This document shows positions 43,335 to 52,292 of a DNA stretch of 64,000 nt, piece by piece (the stretch's first letter is position 1; each line of letters starts with the position of its first letter). The notes under the pieces were generated by a model that ran no database searches, had not been told where the DNA came from, and saw only the letters and a list, made by a program, of their open reading frames with translations. The DNA comes from Chitinophaga tropicalis (GTDB lineage: Bacteria > Bacteroidota > Bacteroidia > Chitinophagales > Chitinophagaceae). A program made the position numbers and the translations under genes. The stretch spans positions 1,178,001-1,242,000 of the forward strand of contig NZ_WRXN01000001.1 in the NCBI RefSeq assembly GCF_009758205.1. Direction: 5' to 3'.

Positions 43335-46300
43335 TTGCCAGCACATTCATAAAGAGGCCTGTTACTGCCATTGTAGTATCTATAGTACTTACAATCTCAG
43401 GCCTTATCTGCATGGTTAATCTTCCGCTGGACCAGTTCCCAAAAATCACCCCGCCAGGTGTCAGCATCTCCGCAAACTACACCGGTGCCGATGCGCAAAC
43501 GGTAGAACAGACAGTGACCATTCCCATAGAAGAGCAGGTAAATGGTGTGCCGGGAATGATGTATATGCAAAGCACCAATACCCAGACCGGCTCGGCAGGT
43601 ATCAGTGTTACGTTTGACGTAGGTACCAATGTAAATGTGGCTACGTTGAATGTGCAGAACAGGGTAGGACTGGCATCGCCCGTATTGCCTTCTGTTGTAG
43701 GACAGCTGGGCGTAACAGTGCGCGCGCGCAACCCCGACCAGCTGATGAACCTGGCTATTTATTCGCCCAAAGGAACGCACGATATTACCTTCCTGGACAA
43801 CTATACCAACACATTTATTGTAGATGCCCTGCTGCGTGTGCCGGGGGTGGGAGATGTACAGTCCCGCGGTAATCCATTCAGCATGCGTATCTGGATGGAC
43901 CCGAAGAAGATGGCGTCTTATGGTTTAATGCCATCAGATGTAATAACCGCTCTGCAGAGACAAAACATGTATATAGCGGGTGGTGCAGTGGGCGCTCCGC
44001 CACAGCCTTCAACACAGGCCAATGAATATACCATCGTTGTAAACAGCCTGTTAAGCAAGCCTGCAGAATACGAAAAAGTAATTGTCAAATCTATACCGGC
44101 CACCGGCCAGCTGGTTTACCTGAAAGATATTGCCAGGGTGGAACTGGGCAAGTTCAACTATGGCAATAAAAGTTATGCAGATGGGAAGCTGGCCACTACG
44201 GTGATGGTTTACCAGTCGCCCACCAGCAATGCCATGCAGACGGCAGAAAATGTCTATGCGGCGCTGGCAGAGCTGAAGAAGTCCTTTCCCCCGGATGTGG
44301 ATTATACAGTACCTTTTGAGAACGTAACCATCATCAGGGTATCTGTTAGCGAGGTGATAAAAACTTTGTTCGAAGCGCTGGCGCTGGTGGTTATAGTCGT
44401 ATTCCTGTTCCTGCAAAACTGGCGTTCTACGCTTATTCCCGTTATTGCCATACCTGTATCTATCATCAGCACATTTATTTTATTTATTCCTCTTGGCTTT
44501 ACTATCAATACACTGACGTTGTTCGGTTTTGTCCTGGCAATAGGTATAGTGGTGGATGATGCTATTATTGTTGTGGAGGCAGTACAGCATTTTATTGACC
44601 ATGAGCATATGTCGCCCAAAGAGGCCACTTATTACGCCATGAAAGAAATATCAGCGCCGGTGGTGACTATCGCGCTTATTCTTGCATCCGTATTTATCCC
44701 CGTTGGCTTCATTCCAGGGATTACCGGGAAGCTGTACCAGCAGTTTGCTATTACCATTGCTATATCGGTGATCCTGTCTGCCTTCGTTGCCCTGTCTCTT
44801 ACGCCGGCATTATGTACCTTATTACTGCGGCCTTCGCATATTGATAAGAAGTCGAAAAACATAAACCGCTTTTTCTTTTGTTTCAATACCTGGTTTGAGA
44901 AAGTTACAGGCAGGTATTCTGATGGTGTAAGGAACTGTATTAAAAAGTCAAAGCTTGTTGTAGTCCTGCTTGTTTGCATATGTTTTGGCGCTGTATTCCT
45001 TTTCAAACAAAAGCCTTCCGGTTTTATTCCTTCAGAAGACGGTGGAAGGGTGCTGATCGGCATCCAGTTGCCTGAAGGTACCGCTACCATCCAGACAGAA
45101 GAGGTATTGCGCAAGATCATGAAGATAGTGGATGAAACGCCCGGAGTACTACACTATAACGCCATTTCAGGGATGAATGTACTGAGCGGTGGCGCTACTT
45201 CCAACGGCGCCAGCATCTTCTGCATGCTGAAACCCTGGGATGAGCGTACCACACCCGAAACACAGATACCGGGTATAATGGGCGTGATCAAAAAGAGAAT
45301 AGCCGCTGCAGGAATTAAGAATGCAGGCATAACCGTAAACGCCTCGCCGGCTATAAGAGGCTTGGGAACCGCTTCAGGCTTCAGCATGCAGGTAGAACAG
45401 GGCAGCACCAGCGACGATATTCATGAATTCGAAGCAGTGATGAACAGGTTTGTGGCAGCATTGAAAAAAGAACCCGCTACTTCAACAGCATATTGCAATT
45501 ATGCGGCGCATACGCCTGCGTTTGAACTTTGGCTTGACAGGGAGAAATGCCAGAAGCAGGGCGTAAATGTGGCAGATGTGTTCAGCACATTACAGGGGTA
45601 TATGAGCAGCAGGCTGGTAGGTAATTTTACCCTGTACAACCGCACTTACCGGGCAATAGTGCAGTCAGACACTTCTACCCGCGCCCTGATCTCCGACCTG
45701 GAAAAATATTATGTACGGAACACCGGCGGACAAATGCTTCCTTTGAGCACCCTTGTCAATTATAAACCTATTTCCACAGCGCCATTAATTACGCATTTCA
45801 ATATCTTCCGGTCGGCAGAGGTAGATGGCTCTACGCCGGCAGGCTACAGCACCGGGCAAAGTATTGAAACGCTGAAACGGGTGGCAGCAAAGGTTTTGCC
45901 ACGGGGGTATACTTATGAGTTTTCAGGATTAAGCTACCAGGAAATAAAGGCGGGATCAATGACAGTCTATATTTTTCTCTTTTCCATCATCTTCGTTTTC
46001 CTTTTCCTGGCAGCGTTGTATGAAAGCTGGTCGGTACCGTTCTCTGTAATGCTTGCTGTTCCTATCAGCGCTTTCGGGGCTATTTTTGCCCTTACTACTA
46101 TGCCGTCATTATCCAATAATGTGTATGCCCAGATAGGGTTGATCACATTGATAGGCCTGTCTGCAAAGAATGCCATACTGATCGTGGAATTTGCCAAGGT
46201 CCGCGTGGACAGGGGAGAAGATCTGATCCAGTCTACCCTTGAAGCCGTGAGGTTGCGGTTACGGCCTATTATCATGACCTCTCTTGCCTTTATATTTGGT

Positions 46301-46579
46301 GTAATGCCTATGGTGCTTGCATCAGGCGCCGGCGCCCAATCCCGCAAAACCATCGGCGTTACAGTACAGGGAGGCATGGTAGCGTCATCCTGCATTGCTA
46401 TCTTCATTGTACCTGTGTTGTTTGTATTATTTACGAGAGTAAGCTATGGCAAAAAGAAATTAGCGTGGCTCCGGGCAAATCATGAACTGTTAATGGAAAA
46501 GGAAAGAAAGGTGGAATCCCAGAGCATTGATCCGGAGTTGGAATATGATATAGCACAGGCGAAAATAAAAAAAGCTTAG
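43331..46579 (+). CDS. RND efflux permease 2 (HAE1 family)
   Basis: 1082 residues with the same architecture as permease 1: TM1 FIKRPVTAIVVSIVLTI, Asp pair in GIVVDDAIIVVEA, Lys in GLSAKNAILIVEF, and RLRPIIMTSLAF. The two proteins align throughout, with differences mainly in the periplasmic loops and termini. One adaptor and one channel serve two permeases, the layout of E. coli MdtABC, where MdtB and MdtC form a mixed trimer. Whether these two mix is inference. The gene ends 228 bp before the GH127 terminator side; I see no strong plus-strand terminator. Confidence 0.94.
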   Translation: MIASTFIKRPVTAIVVSIVLTISGLICMVNLPLDQFPKITPPGVSISANYTGADAQTVEQTVTIPIEEQVNGVPGMMYMQSTNTQTGSAGISVTFDVGTNVNVATLNVQNRVGLASPVLPSVVGQLGVTVRARNPDQLMNLAIYSPKGTHDITFLDNYTNTFIVDALLRVPGVGDVQSRGNPFSMRIWMDPKKMASYGLMPSDVITALQRQNMYIAGGAVGAPPQPSTQANEYTIVVNSLLSKPAEYEKVIVKSIPATGQLVYLKDIARVELGKFNYGNKSYADGKLATTVMVYQSPTSNAMQTAENVYAALAELKKSFPPDVDYTVPFENVTIIRVSVSEVIKTLFEALALVVIVVFLFLQNWRSTLIPVIAIPVSIISTFILFIPLGFTINTLTLFGFVLAIGIVVDDAIIVVEAVQHFIDHEHMSPKEATYYAMKEISAPVVTIALILASVFIPVGFIPGITGKLYQQFAITIAISVILSAFVALSLTPALCTLLLRPSHIDKKSKNINRFFFCFNTWFEKVTGRYSDGVRNCIKKSKLVVVLLVCICFGAVFLFKQKPSGFIPSEDGGRVLIGIQLPEGTATIQTEEVLRKIMKIVDETPGVLHYNAISGMNVLSGGATSNGASIFCMLKPWDERTTPETQIPGIMGVIKKRIAAAGIKNAGITVNASPAIRGLGTASGFSMQVEQGSTSDDIHEFEAVMNRFVAALKKEPATSTAYCNYAAHTPAFELWLDREKCQKQGVNVADVFSTLQGYMSSRLVGNFTLYNRTYRAIVQSDTSTRALISDLEKYYVRNTGGQMLPLSTLVNYKPISTAPLITHFNIFRSAEVDGSTPAGYSTGQSIETLKRVAAKVLPRGYTYEFSGLSYQEIKAGSMTVYIFLFSIIFVFLFLAALYESWSVPFSVMLAVPISAFGAIFALTTMPSLSNNVYAQIGLITLIGLSAKNAILIVEFAKVRVDRGEDLIQSTLEAVRLRLRPIIMTSLAFIFGVMPMVLASGAGAQSRKTIGVTVQGGMVASSCIAIFIVPVLFVLFTRVSYGKKKLAWLRANHELLMEKERKVESQSIDPELEYDIAQAKIKKA

Positions 46580-46754
46580 TTTCATTACAAATGTAAGAGG
46601 AGTTACTAAGCCATGTGGGTACTATAAAGGTAGCAAGAATTATAAAATCAGCAAAAAGCATGTAAGAAGCAACAATAAAAAGACATGAATTTATTAGTTG
46701 GCAAAAAAAGCGTTGATAAATGTAAATAGGAGGATGGATCGTGAAGTGTAAAAA

Positions 46755-46787
46755 CAAAAAAGCCATAATGAGATTATCATTATGGCT
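46755..46787 (-). terminator. Terminator of the GH127-like gene
   Basis: 11-bp perfect stem AGCCATAATGA / TCATTATGGCT with loop GATTA, 20 bp past the stop at 46808; on the minus strand it is followed by TTTTTTGTTTTT. It may slow plus-strand transcripts from the RND unit as well. Confidence 0.88.
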
Positions 46788-46807
46788 TAAAGTACATTTA
46801 TTAATAG

Positions 46808-48658
46808 TTAATAATCCCTGATCGTCGCATACACACCATACGATTGCGCGTTTATATCATACAGAGGCCGCAGAACAAACGTTTTTCCTCCGTTCTTTAA
46901 CTGGAATACATTGCTGCCGCTAACAGTCAGGTTTTTTAAAATTTCATCCCGCTGCCCTTTTAATATAAATTCTGAATCAGTTTCAGCCGCCAGCATTACC
47001 GGGCCGTAAAAGATGGCGAAGACATTTTCATCGTCCGGCATTGCCTTGAAATAAAAATCATAGTGAAAAACTAACCTGATCCTGTCATTGTCCTTCCACT
47101 CACGGCGAAGAGACAAATAAGAGCCAGGTCGGGTATCCAGCGCTTGTTTCTGGTTATTTACATATACTTCACTTTTGTTCGACCAATCAGGTATCAGGAA
47201 GTTCAGGGTCATTCCGGACTTTTTCGCCGTCTTCAGCGTAAATTCAACAACAGAATCAGCAGGAAAGTTTCCCACTTGTTCCAGAGAGAGTGACTTTGCC
47301 TGCCAGTTTACTTTAGACGGAATATACATATTCACCCATAAGGTTGAATCGTTATGGTAATAGATACCGGTATTCAAAGCGGCAAATGCTTCAATGGAAG
47401 TCCCATTGCAGCAACGGAAATCATCCTCTTTTAAAAACTTTTTGGTCTGTGGCGAGCCCAATGGCAAATGATAAACAACAGCCCCGGTATTAGCATTTTG
47501 CAATGCCATCGTCGAATTGTAAAAAGTGTTCATATAGGCGTCGGCATACCTGGGATCACCCTCCCAGCAAAATAGCGCTGCTGCCAGTTTCTGCGTATTA
47601 TGCGAAACACATGACTCTGCAATCTCTTTCGTCATCGTACTGCTCAGATGGTCGGGCACACCCCAGTGTTCTGAAGTAAGAGAAGTTGGTGTAACGACAT
47701 TGGGCCGTGGACCGCTGCTGGATCCATTGGCATATGCATGATGACAGGTAAGCATATTCCAGAAGTTCTGCACAGCATGATAATAAAGCGCTTCCCTGGT
47801 GATGGCATACCTTTGCGCAAACCCGTTCACCAGCACCAGGTGCGTGTTTGAATGCAGGCCTGAAAGAATGTCCTTGTTGTTTGATAAAGGAATGAGAAAC
47901 CAATCCCGGTCAAAAATCCTGGCAAGAGCAAGGTGTTTCGGATTATGCGAAACCTGGTAAAGCTTGTACAATACCTCGTTCATTGCGCCCGCTTCGTTTG
48001 CCGGGTTAGCGTCTGGTGTATAAAGTACTTTTTCAATGGTTTCAGGGCTCAGCCTGTTCATCCTTTTCTCTACGTATGACGCCATATCATTCACCATTTT
48101 ATATGCTCTTACATTGCCTGTACGGACGTAAACATCCAAAAGCCCCTGCATGAGCTTATGAAAAGTATAATAAGGCGCCCAGACACCTCCAAACTTTACT
48201 TCCAGCGTATCAAAATCTTTTTCAGGAAACGCACTGAGATAACCATTGCCCAGGGCCTGCTGGCATTTATACAACTCGTCTGTAATGTAGATAAGACGGC
48301 GCGTTAATGCAGTATCCCTGTTCCTTTCCACCAGCATTGAAACGGCAGACAGGTAATGCCCGGCAAAATGTCCCCTGATACCAACATCCGGAGCTTCCCA
48401 TCCGGCTAACGGCCTGGCCGCCGAAGGCAACCCTGCATTAACCCGGAAGTTGTGCAGTAACCTGTCCGGATCGAGTGATAACAAATACACCGTATTCAAC
48501 TCTTCCCTTTGTTTTATCCAGGACGGCATTAATATAACTGATTGATCAGGAAACGGTGAAACTTTTGCGTTCGTAAGCCTGTAAGGTTCATTCTGGCCAA
48601 ATACGCTGCAATCAGCAAAACACAGCATTAAGAATACCAGTAACAGCTTGGGTTGCAT
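46808..48658 (-). CDS. GH127-like glycosidase (DUF1680, beta-L-arabinofuranosidase family)
   Basis: 616 residues with a signal peptide (to about 22, ending SVFGQ). An (alpha/alpha)6-type region follows: GIRGHFAGHYLSAVSML near 95-110 and NGYLSAFPEKDFDTLEV. The zinc/catalytic set of HypBA1 (E338, C340, C417, C418) is matched by Glu348 and Cys350 in AESCVSHN and by Cys416 and Cys417 in DFRCCNGTSIEAF. The C-terminal third is beta-sandwich. The family releases L-arabinofuranose from plant or glycoprotein glycans via a Cys nucleophile. It is secreted, probably periplasmic, and stands alone with its own terminator. Confidence 0.9.
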   Translation of the reverse strand: MQPKLLLVFLMLCFADCSVFGQNEPYRLTNAKVSPFPDQSVILMPSWIKQREELNTVYLLSLDPDRLLHNFRVNAGLPSAARPLAGWEAPDVGIRGHFAGHYLSAVSMLVERNRDTALTRRLIYITDELYKCQQALGNGYLSAFPEKDFDTLEVKFGGVWAPYYTFHKLMQGLLDVYVRTGNVRAYKMVNDMASYVEKRMNRLSPETIEKVLYTPDANPANEAGAMNEVLYKLYQVSHNPKHLALARIFDRDWFLIPLSNNKDILSGLHSNTHLVLVNGFAQRYAITREALYYHAVQNFWNMLTCHHAYANGSSSGPRPNVVTPTSLTSEHWGVPDHLSSTMTKEIAESCVSHNTQKLAAALFCWEGDPRYADAYMNTFYNSTMALQNANTGAVVYHLPLGSPQTKKFLKEDDFRCCNGTSIEAFAALNTGIYYHNDSTLWVNMYIPSKVNWQAKSLSLEQVGNFPADSVVEFTLKTAKKSGMTLNFLIPDWSNKSEVYVNNQKQALDTRPGSYLSLRREWKDNDRIRLVFHYDFYFKAMPDDENVFAIFYGPVMLAAETDSEFILKGQRDEILKNLTVSGSNVFQLKNGGKTFVLRPLYDINAQSYGVYATIRDY

Positions 48659-48769
48659 TTTATAAGTATTGAATTTTGATCGTAATGGCCCCCGTGGATA
48701 ATGGAACCGTTCACCCGCAACAAATAGATTATAAAAGAAAAAGGATGGTTAGAATTGGATAAAATAAAA

Positions 48770-48789
48770 ACGGGAGCAAAAGCTCCCGT
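48770..48789 (-). terminator. Terminator of tRNA-Leu
   Basis: 8-bp stem ACGGGAGC / GCTCCCGT with an A4 loop, 5 bp past the tRNA 3' end and followed on the minus strand by TTTTATTTTA. Confidence 0.85.
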
Positions 48790-48794
48790 CAGAG

Positions 48795-48876
48795 TGCGGG
48801 TGGAGGGACTCGAACCCCCATGCCGTGAAGCACCAGATCCTAAGTCTGGCGTGTCTACCAATTTCACCACACCCGC
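48795..48876 (-). tRNA. tRNA-Leu(UAG)
   Basis: 82-nt class II tRNA on the minus strand. Acceptor GCGGGTG pairs with CACCCGC plus discriminator A; the anticodon stem CCAGA/TCTGG holds loop CTTAGGA with anticodon TAG, decoding CUA (and other CUN by wobble). A long variable arm and a T-arm containing GTTCGAGTC are visible. CCA is not encoded. Confidence 0.95.
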
Positions 48877-48936
48877 TTTTTACATATTGTAAAAGAGGAC
48901 TGCAAAGGTATTCTTTTTTATCAAAGAAACAAATCT

Positions 48937-49848
48937 TTATACTTCAGCAGATAATGGCCTTAATACAGCAACCAGCTGCCGGGAAAATTCCTTTGTATAC
49001 CTTCTATCCGGATCCATAGTAGGATCCAGTATAGTAATATTTATACCTCTGAAATAAGGCGATGCCAGCAGCGGAGTCAATGTCTGCCTCCACTCATCAT
49101 AAGAAAGCCCTCCTTCATTAGGAGAATCTACACAAGGCATCACCTCATTATCCAGTATATCTACATCCAGGTGTATCCAGAAGCCATCCAGCTGCTCTGC
49201 CTTTATCATATTCAGGAAGCTGGCAGTGATAGTATCAATGCCCTGTTCGCGGATAGAAGGCAGGTCATAATAATTGACAGCACTATCCAGGATCAGTTCT
49301 ACATAATCTTCATAATACAGCTCACGGTTGCCGAAGGAATAAATATGTTCTTCCTGTATGTATGGCCCCAGGTTATCTATATCCGTTAGTTTGGGATGCC
49401 CGTGTCCTGTTATCAGCGCCAGGCCCATACCTGCGGCGCCGGCAGTGCCTGACTTCCCCGGAGGCACATAATCTGTATGCCCATCCATAGAGAACAAGGC
49501 ATACTTTCCACCGGTACTTTTCAGCCCCAGCATATTTCCGACGATGATACTGCAATCGCCGCCAATTACTACAGGCACTGTACCGCGTTCTACGGCCTCT
49601 TTTACCCTGGCGCCTAAGGTACGGCTATACGCTGCAATGGCGTCAGCATTGCGTACATGACTTTCAGGGTCCAGTTCCATACTGTAAGGGGGAGCAGGAA
49701 TATTAATGCTCCGGCTGATACCCGCCTGTTCTGCCAGTCCCGTTTCCCGGAGCGCCTGCGGCAGGAGATTAACGCCAGGCTCCCTGTCAGGTTGCAGTTG
49801 TTTCAGACCCAGGTTGGTAGGGGCTTCTATGAGGATGAAGTTATGCAT
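48937..49848 (-). CDS. Arginase/agmatinase-family hydrolase
   Basis: 303 residues, normal for the ureohydrolase fold. Manganese motifs: GGDCSI (first motif, where most arginases have GGDHS; Cys99 takes the place of the ligand His), DGHTD (canonical DAHxD) and HLDVDILDNEVMP (canonical SxDxDxxDP). The N-terminus IEAPTNLGLKQLQPDREPGV is typical of the arginase branch. The family splits guanidino groups of arginine, agmatine or formiminoglutamate in the cytoplasm; the substrate is uncertain because of the altered metal site. It is the last gene of a minus-strand string after the MFS exporter (19 bp). Confidence 0.82.
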   Translation of the reverse strand: MHNFILIEAPTNLGLKQLQPDREPGVNLLPQALRETGLAEQAGISRSINIPAPPYSMELDPESHVRNADAIAAYSRTLGARVKEAVERGTVPVVIGGDCSIIVGNMLGLKSTGGKYALFSMDGHTDYVPPGKSGTAGAAGMGLALITGHGHPKLTDIDNLGPYIQEEHIYSFGNRELYYEDYVELILDSAVNYYDLPSIREQGIDTITASFLNMIKAEQLDGFWIHLDVDILDNEVMPCVDSPNEGGLSYDEWRQTLTPLLASPYFRGINITILDPTMDPDRRYTKEFSRQLVAVLRPLSAEV

Positions 49849-49867
49849 ACAATGGAAATATAGTCAA

Positions 49868-51061
49868 TTATTTAACCGGTCGCAGGCCCAGTTTCGCAAT
49901 TTTAGACCTGTTCCTGAAGAAAAGAAAAATATTGATCAGCACTACTACAGAACATCCTGCACAAACGCCTGCCCAGTTACCTACACTCCAGAGAAAAAGC
50001 CCCAGTGCAGAACCGGTAGCGCCGCCAATGAAAGTAGATGTCATGAAAACAGTATTGAAACGGTTCCTGGCTTCCGGTAAAATGGAATAGATAATGGTCT
50101 GATTAGTGACCTGTACTGACTGATGACCAACATCCAGGGTAATGATCCCTGCCAGAAGGAGGAAGATGCCGCTCCCTGTGAAGTAAAAGCCTATAAAGCT
50201 GATCAGCTCCAGCGCCAGGCCGATAATGATATTATTGGAAGTATCCCGTCCGTCGCTGATCTTACCTACCAGCGGAGCGGCAAGAGCACCGGCAGCGCCG
50301 GCCAGGGCAAAGAAGCCTATCTCAAAAGATTCATAGTTGAAAGGCGCTGCAGAAAGAAACAGCACCATAGTTACCCAGAACGCGCTGACTACAGCAAAGG
50401 AAAGTGCATTGGTGATAGCCGCCTGCCGTAATGCAGGCTGGGTAACGGCATAGTGAGCTACAGAACGCATCAGCTGACCATAGTTGCCATTAAAGGCAGG
50501 TTCGCTTTTAGGGAAGCGCCACCACATCAACCCTAATAATACCACACATATACCGGCAGCGATGAGATACATTTCCCGCCAGCCGTAAAGGGAGCCTACA
50601 GCTCCGCTAAGCGATCGGGAAGCAAGGATACCTACCAGCAGGCCGCCCATAATGGTGCCAATGGTAGAGCCCCGTTTATTGTCGGCCGTCAGACTGGCAG
50701 CCAGCGGCAATATAAGCTGTGGAACAACAGAAGAGATACCTATAAGTACGCTGGCAATCTGCAATACCAGGAAAGACGGCGCTTTGGCTGCCAGTAGCAA
50801 TGCCAGAACAGATATGGCGGTAGTGACAATGATCTGTTTACGGCGTTCCAGGATATCTCCCAGGGGCACCAGGAGTAATAATCCCAGTGCATAACCTATC
50901 TGTGTCAGGTAGGTTACCCGTCCGGCTATGCTTTCATGCAATCCAAACTCTTTTCCTATTAATACGATAAGTGGTTGGCAGTAGTAAATGTTGGCAACGA
51001 TCAATCCCGTACAGGCAGCCATAAAGGCAGTGTCACCTTTTCCCAGTTGTTTCCTTTCCAT
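49868..51061 (-). CDS. MFS efflux transporter
   Basis: 397 residues with 12 predicted membrane helices. The loop after TM2 has PLGDILERRKQI, the conserved MFS GxxxDRxGRR-type motif in a variant form. FMAACTGLIVANIYYCQPLI near the start is typical of YgaY/EmrD-like exporters in which small molecules or drugs leave the cell. It lies 45 bp after the M20 gene and 19 bp before the arginase-like gene, and it has its own TAACTTTG box. Confidence 0.87.
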   Translation of the reverse strand: MERKQLGKGDTAFMAACTGLIVANIYYCQPLIVLIGKEFGLHESIAGRVTYLTQIGYALGLLLLVPLGDILERRKQIIVTTAISVLALLLAAKAPSFLVLQIASVLIGISSVVPQLILPLAASLTADNKRGSTIGTIMGGLLVGILASRSLSGAVGSLYGWREMYLIAAGICVVLLGLMWWRFPKSEPAFNGNYGQLMRSVAHYAVTQPALRQAAITNALSFAVVSAFWVTMVLFLSAAPFNYESFEIGFFALAGAAGALAAPLVGKISDGRDTSNNIIIGLALELISFIGFYFTGSGIFLLLAGIITLDVGHQSVQVTNQTIIYSILPEARNRFNTVFMTSTFIGGATGSALGLFLWSVGNWAGVCAGCSVVVLINIFLFFRNRSKIAKLGLRPVK

Positions 51062-51086
51062 AATCCCTGATTAGTCTATGACGCCG

Positions 51087-51094
51087 CAAAGTTA
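51087..51094 (-). promoter_or_regulatory. Predicted -7 element of the MFS gene
   Basis: Minus-strand TAACTTTG matches TAnnTTTG exactly, 25 nt before the MFS ATG and within the 45-bp gap after the M20 gene. This would let MFS-arginase be expressed apart from AraC-M20. Confidence 0.45.
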
Positions 51095-51106
51095 AAGCAT
51101 TTACTT

Positions 51107-52276
51107 TTAGCGGTAGCCTTCCAGCAGGGACACTGCTCCTTTGGCAAGGAAAGTGGCGCCATAAGGAATGCAGCTTTCATTAAAGATCACTTTAGGATGA
51201 TGAAGATAGTAGCCGGGGGATGTCGGGTCCTGTGCCCCCAGCAGGTAAAACATGGATGGCACCTTCCTTGAGTAGTAGGAAAAATCTTCTCCCGCCAGCA
51301 GGGGAATAACCTCTTTTACGGCAGGTTGCCCAAACACTTCTGCCAGCGGTTGCTCCAGTTTGGTATGTACCTGCGGGTTGTTCAGCACACTGGGTATGTC
51401 GAAGTAGAGATCGAAGGTGATAACCGCGCCGTGAGTGAGCTTAAGTCCATCGATGATCCTGTTCAGCCTGCTTATCACCTCTTCATAGGTTTCCAGGCTG
51501 AGAGACCGGATAGTACCTTCCAGCACTACTTTATCTGCAATAACATTAGGCGCTACACCTCCGTTGATCTTCGTAAAGGAAAGGACTGCCGTCTCCAGCG
51601 GAGGGGTATGTCTTGATATGATGGTCTGTGCAGACTGTACAAGCTGTGTGGCTACAATGATAGCATCTATGCCCAGCTGCGGGGCGGCGCCTGCATGAGC
51701 GGCCTTCCCCAGTATTTCTATTTTGAAGAAGCCGGTACAGGCAAGTGCTGGTCCCAGGGCATAGGTGATATTGCCTACGGGCAGGGAAGGATCTACATGA
51801 AGTCCCAGCGCGGCTGAAACGTCATCCAGGTGACCATCCTCCACAAAGCGGCGGGCGCCTGTTTTACGGTCAGGGTCTTTGTTAGGCCCTTCTTCTGATG
51901 GCTGAAAGAGGAATTTGACAGTACCCTGGAAAGGCATGTCCCTGAGCAGGTGAGCCGCGCCTATGAGCATGGTGGTATGAACATCATGTCCGCAGGCGTG
52001 CATCTTCCCTTTTACTGCTGAAGCAAAGGGCAGTCCTGTTTCTTCCTGCATGGGCAATGCGTCCATATCTGCCCGTATGGCTACGGTAGGACCTGTACCT
52101 TTGGATAGTGTTGCAATAACGCCGGTGCCGGCTATATGGGAGATATAATCTATACCCAGTTGATCAAGTTCCCCGCGTACCAGTCCTGAAGTGTTCTCTT
52201 CCTCATATCCTAATTCAGGGCAGGCATGTATCTGTCTTCTGATGTTGACAAGCCTTTCTGCCAGTTTATTGTCCAT
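51107..52276 (-). CDS. M20-family amidohydrolase (hippurate hydrolase/aminoacylase-like)
   Basis: 389 residues, family length. Metal and catalytic motifs: IRADMDALP, MHACGHDVHT, QPSEEGP with the general-base Glu, LGLHVDP, and GEDFSYY near the C-terminus. The family removes acyl groups from N-acyl amino acids (aminoacylase, hippurate and IAA-amino acid hydrolases) in the cytoplasm. It lies 16 bp after the AraC regulator, which probably controls it, and upstream of an exporter and an arginase-family gene. Confidence 0.92.
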   Translation of the reverse strand: MDNKLAERLVNIRRQIHACPELGYEEENTSGLVRGELDQLGIDYISHIAGTGVIATLSKGTGPTVAIRADMDALPMQEETGLPFASAVKGKMHACGHDVHTTMLIGAAHLLRDMPFQGTVKFLFQPSEEGPNKDPDRKTGARRFVEDGHLDDVSAALGLHVDPSLPVGNITYALGPALACTGFFKIEILGKAAHAGAAPQLGIDAIIVATQLVQSAQTIISRHTPPLETAVLSFTKINGGVAPNVIADKVVLEGTIRSLSLETYEEVISRLNRIIDGLKLTHGAVITFDLYFDIPSVLNNPQVHTKLEQPLAEVFGQPAVKEVIPLLAGEDFSYYSRKVPSMFYLLGAQDPTSPGYYLHHPKVIFNESCIPYGATFLAKGAVSLLEGYR

Positions 52277-52292
52277 CTCTCTGCATTTGCCA

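Noticed and set aside
48628..48870. Short minus-strand frame beside GH127
   Set aside because: It runs through tRNA-Leu and its terminator, so it is not a gene.
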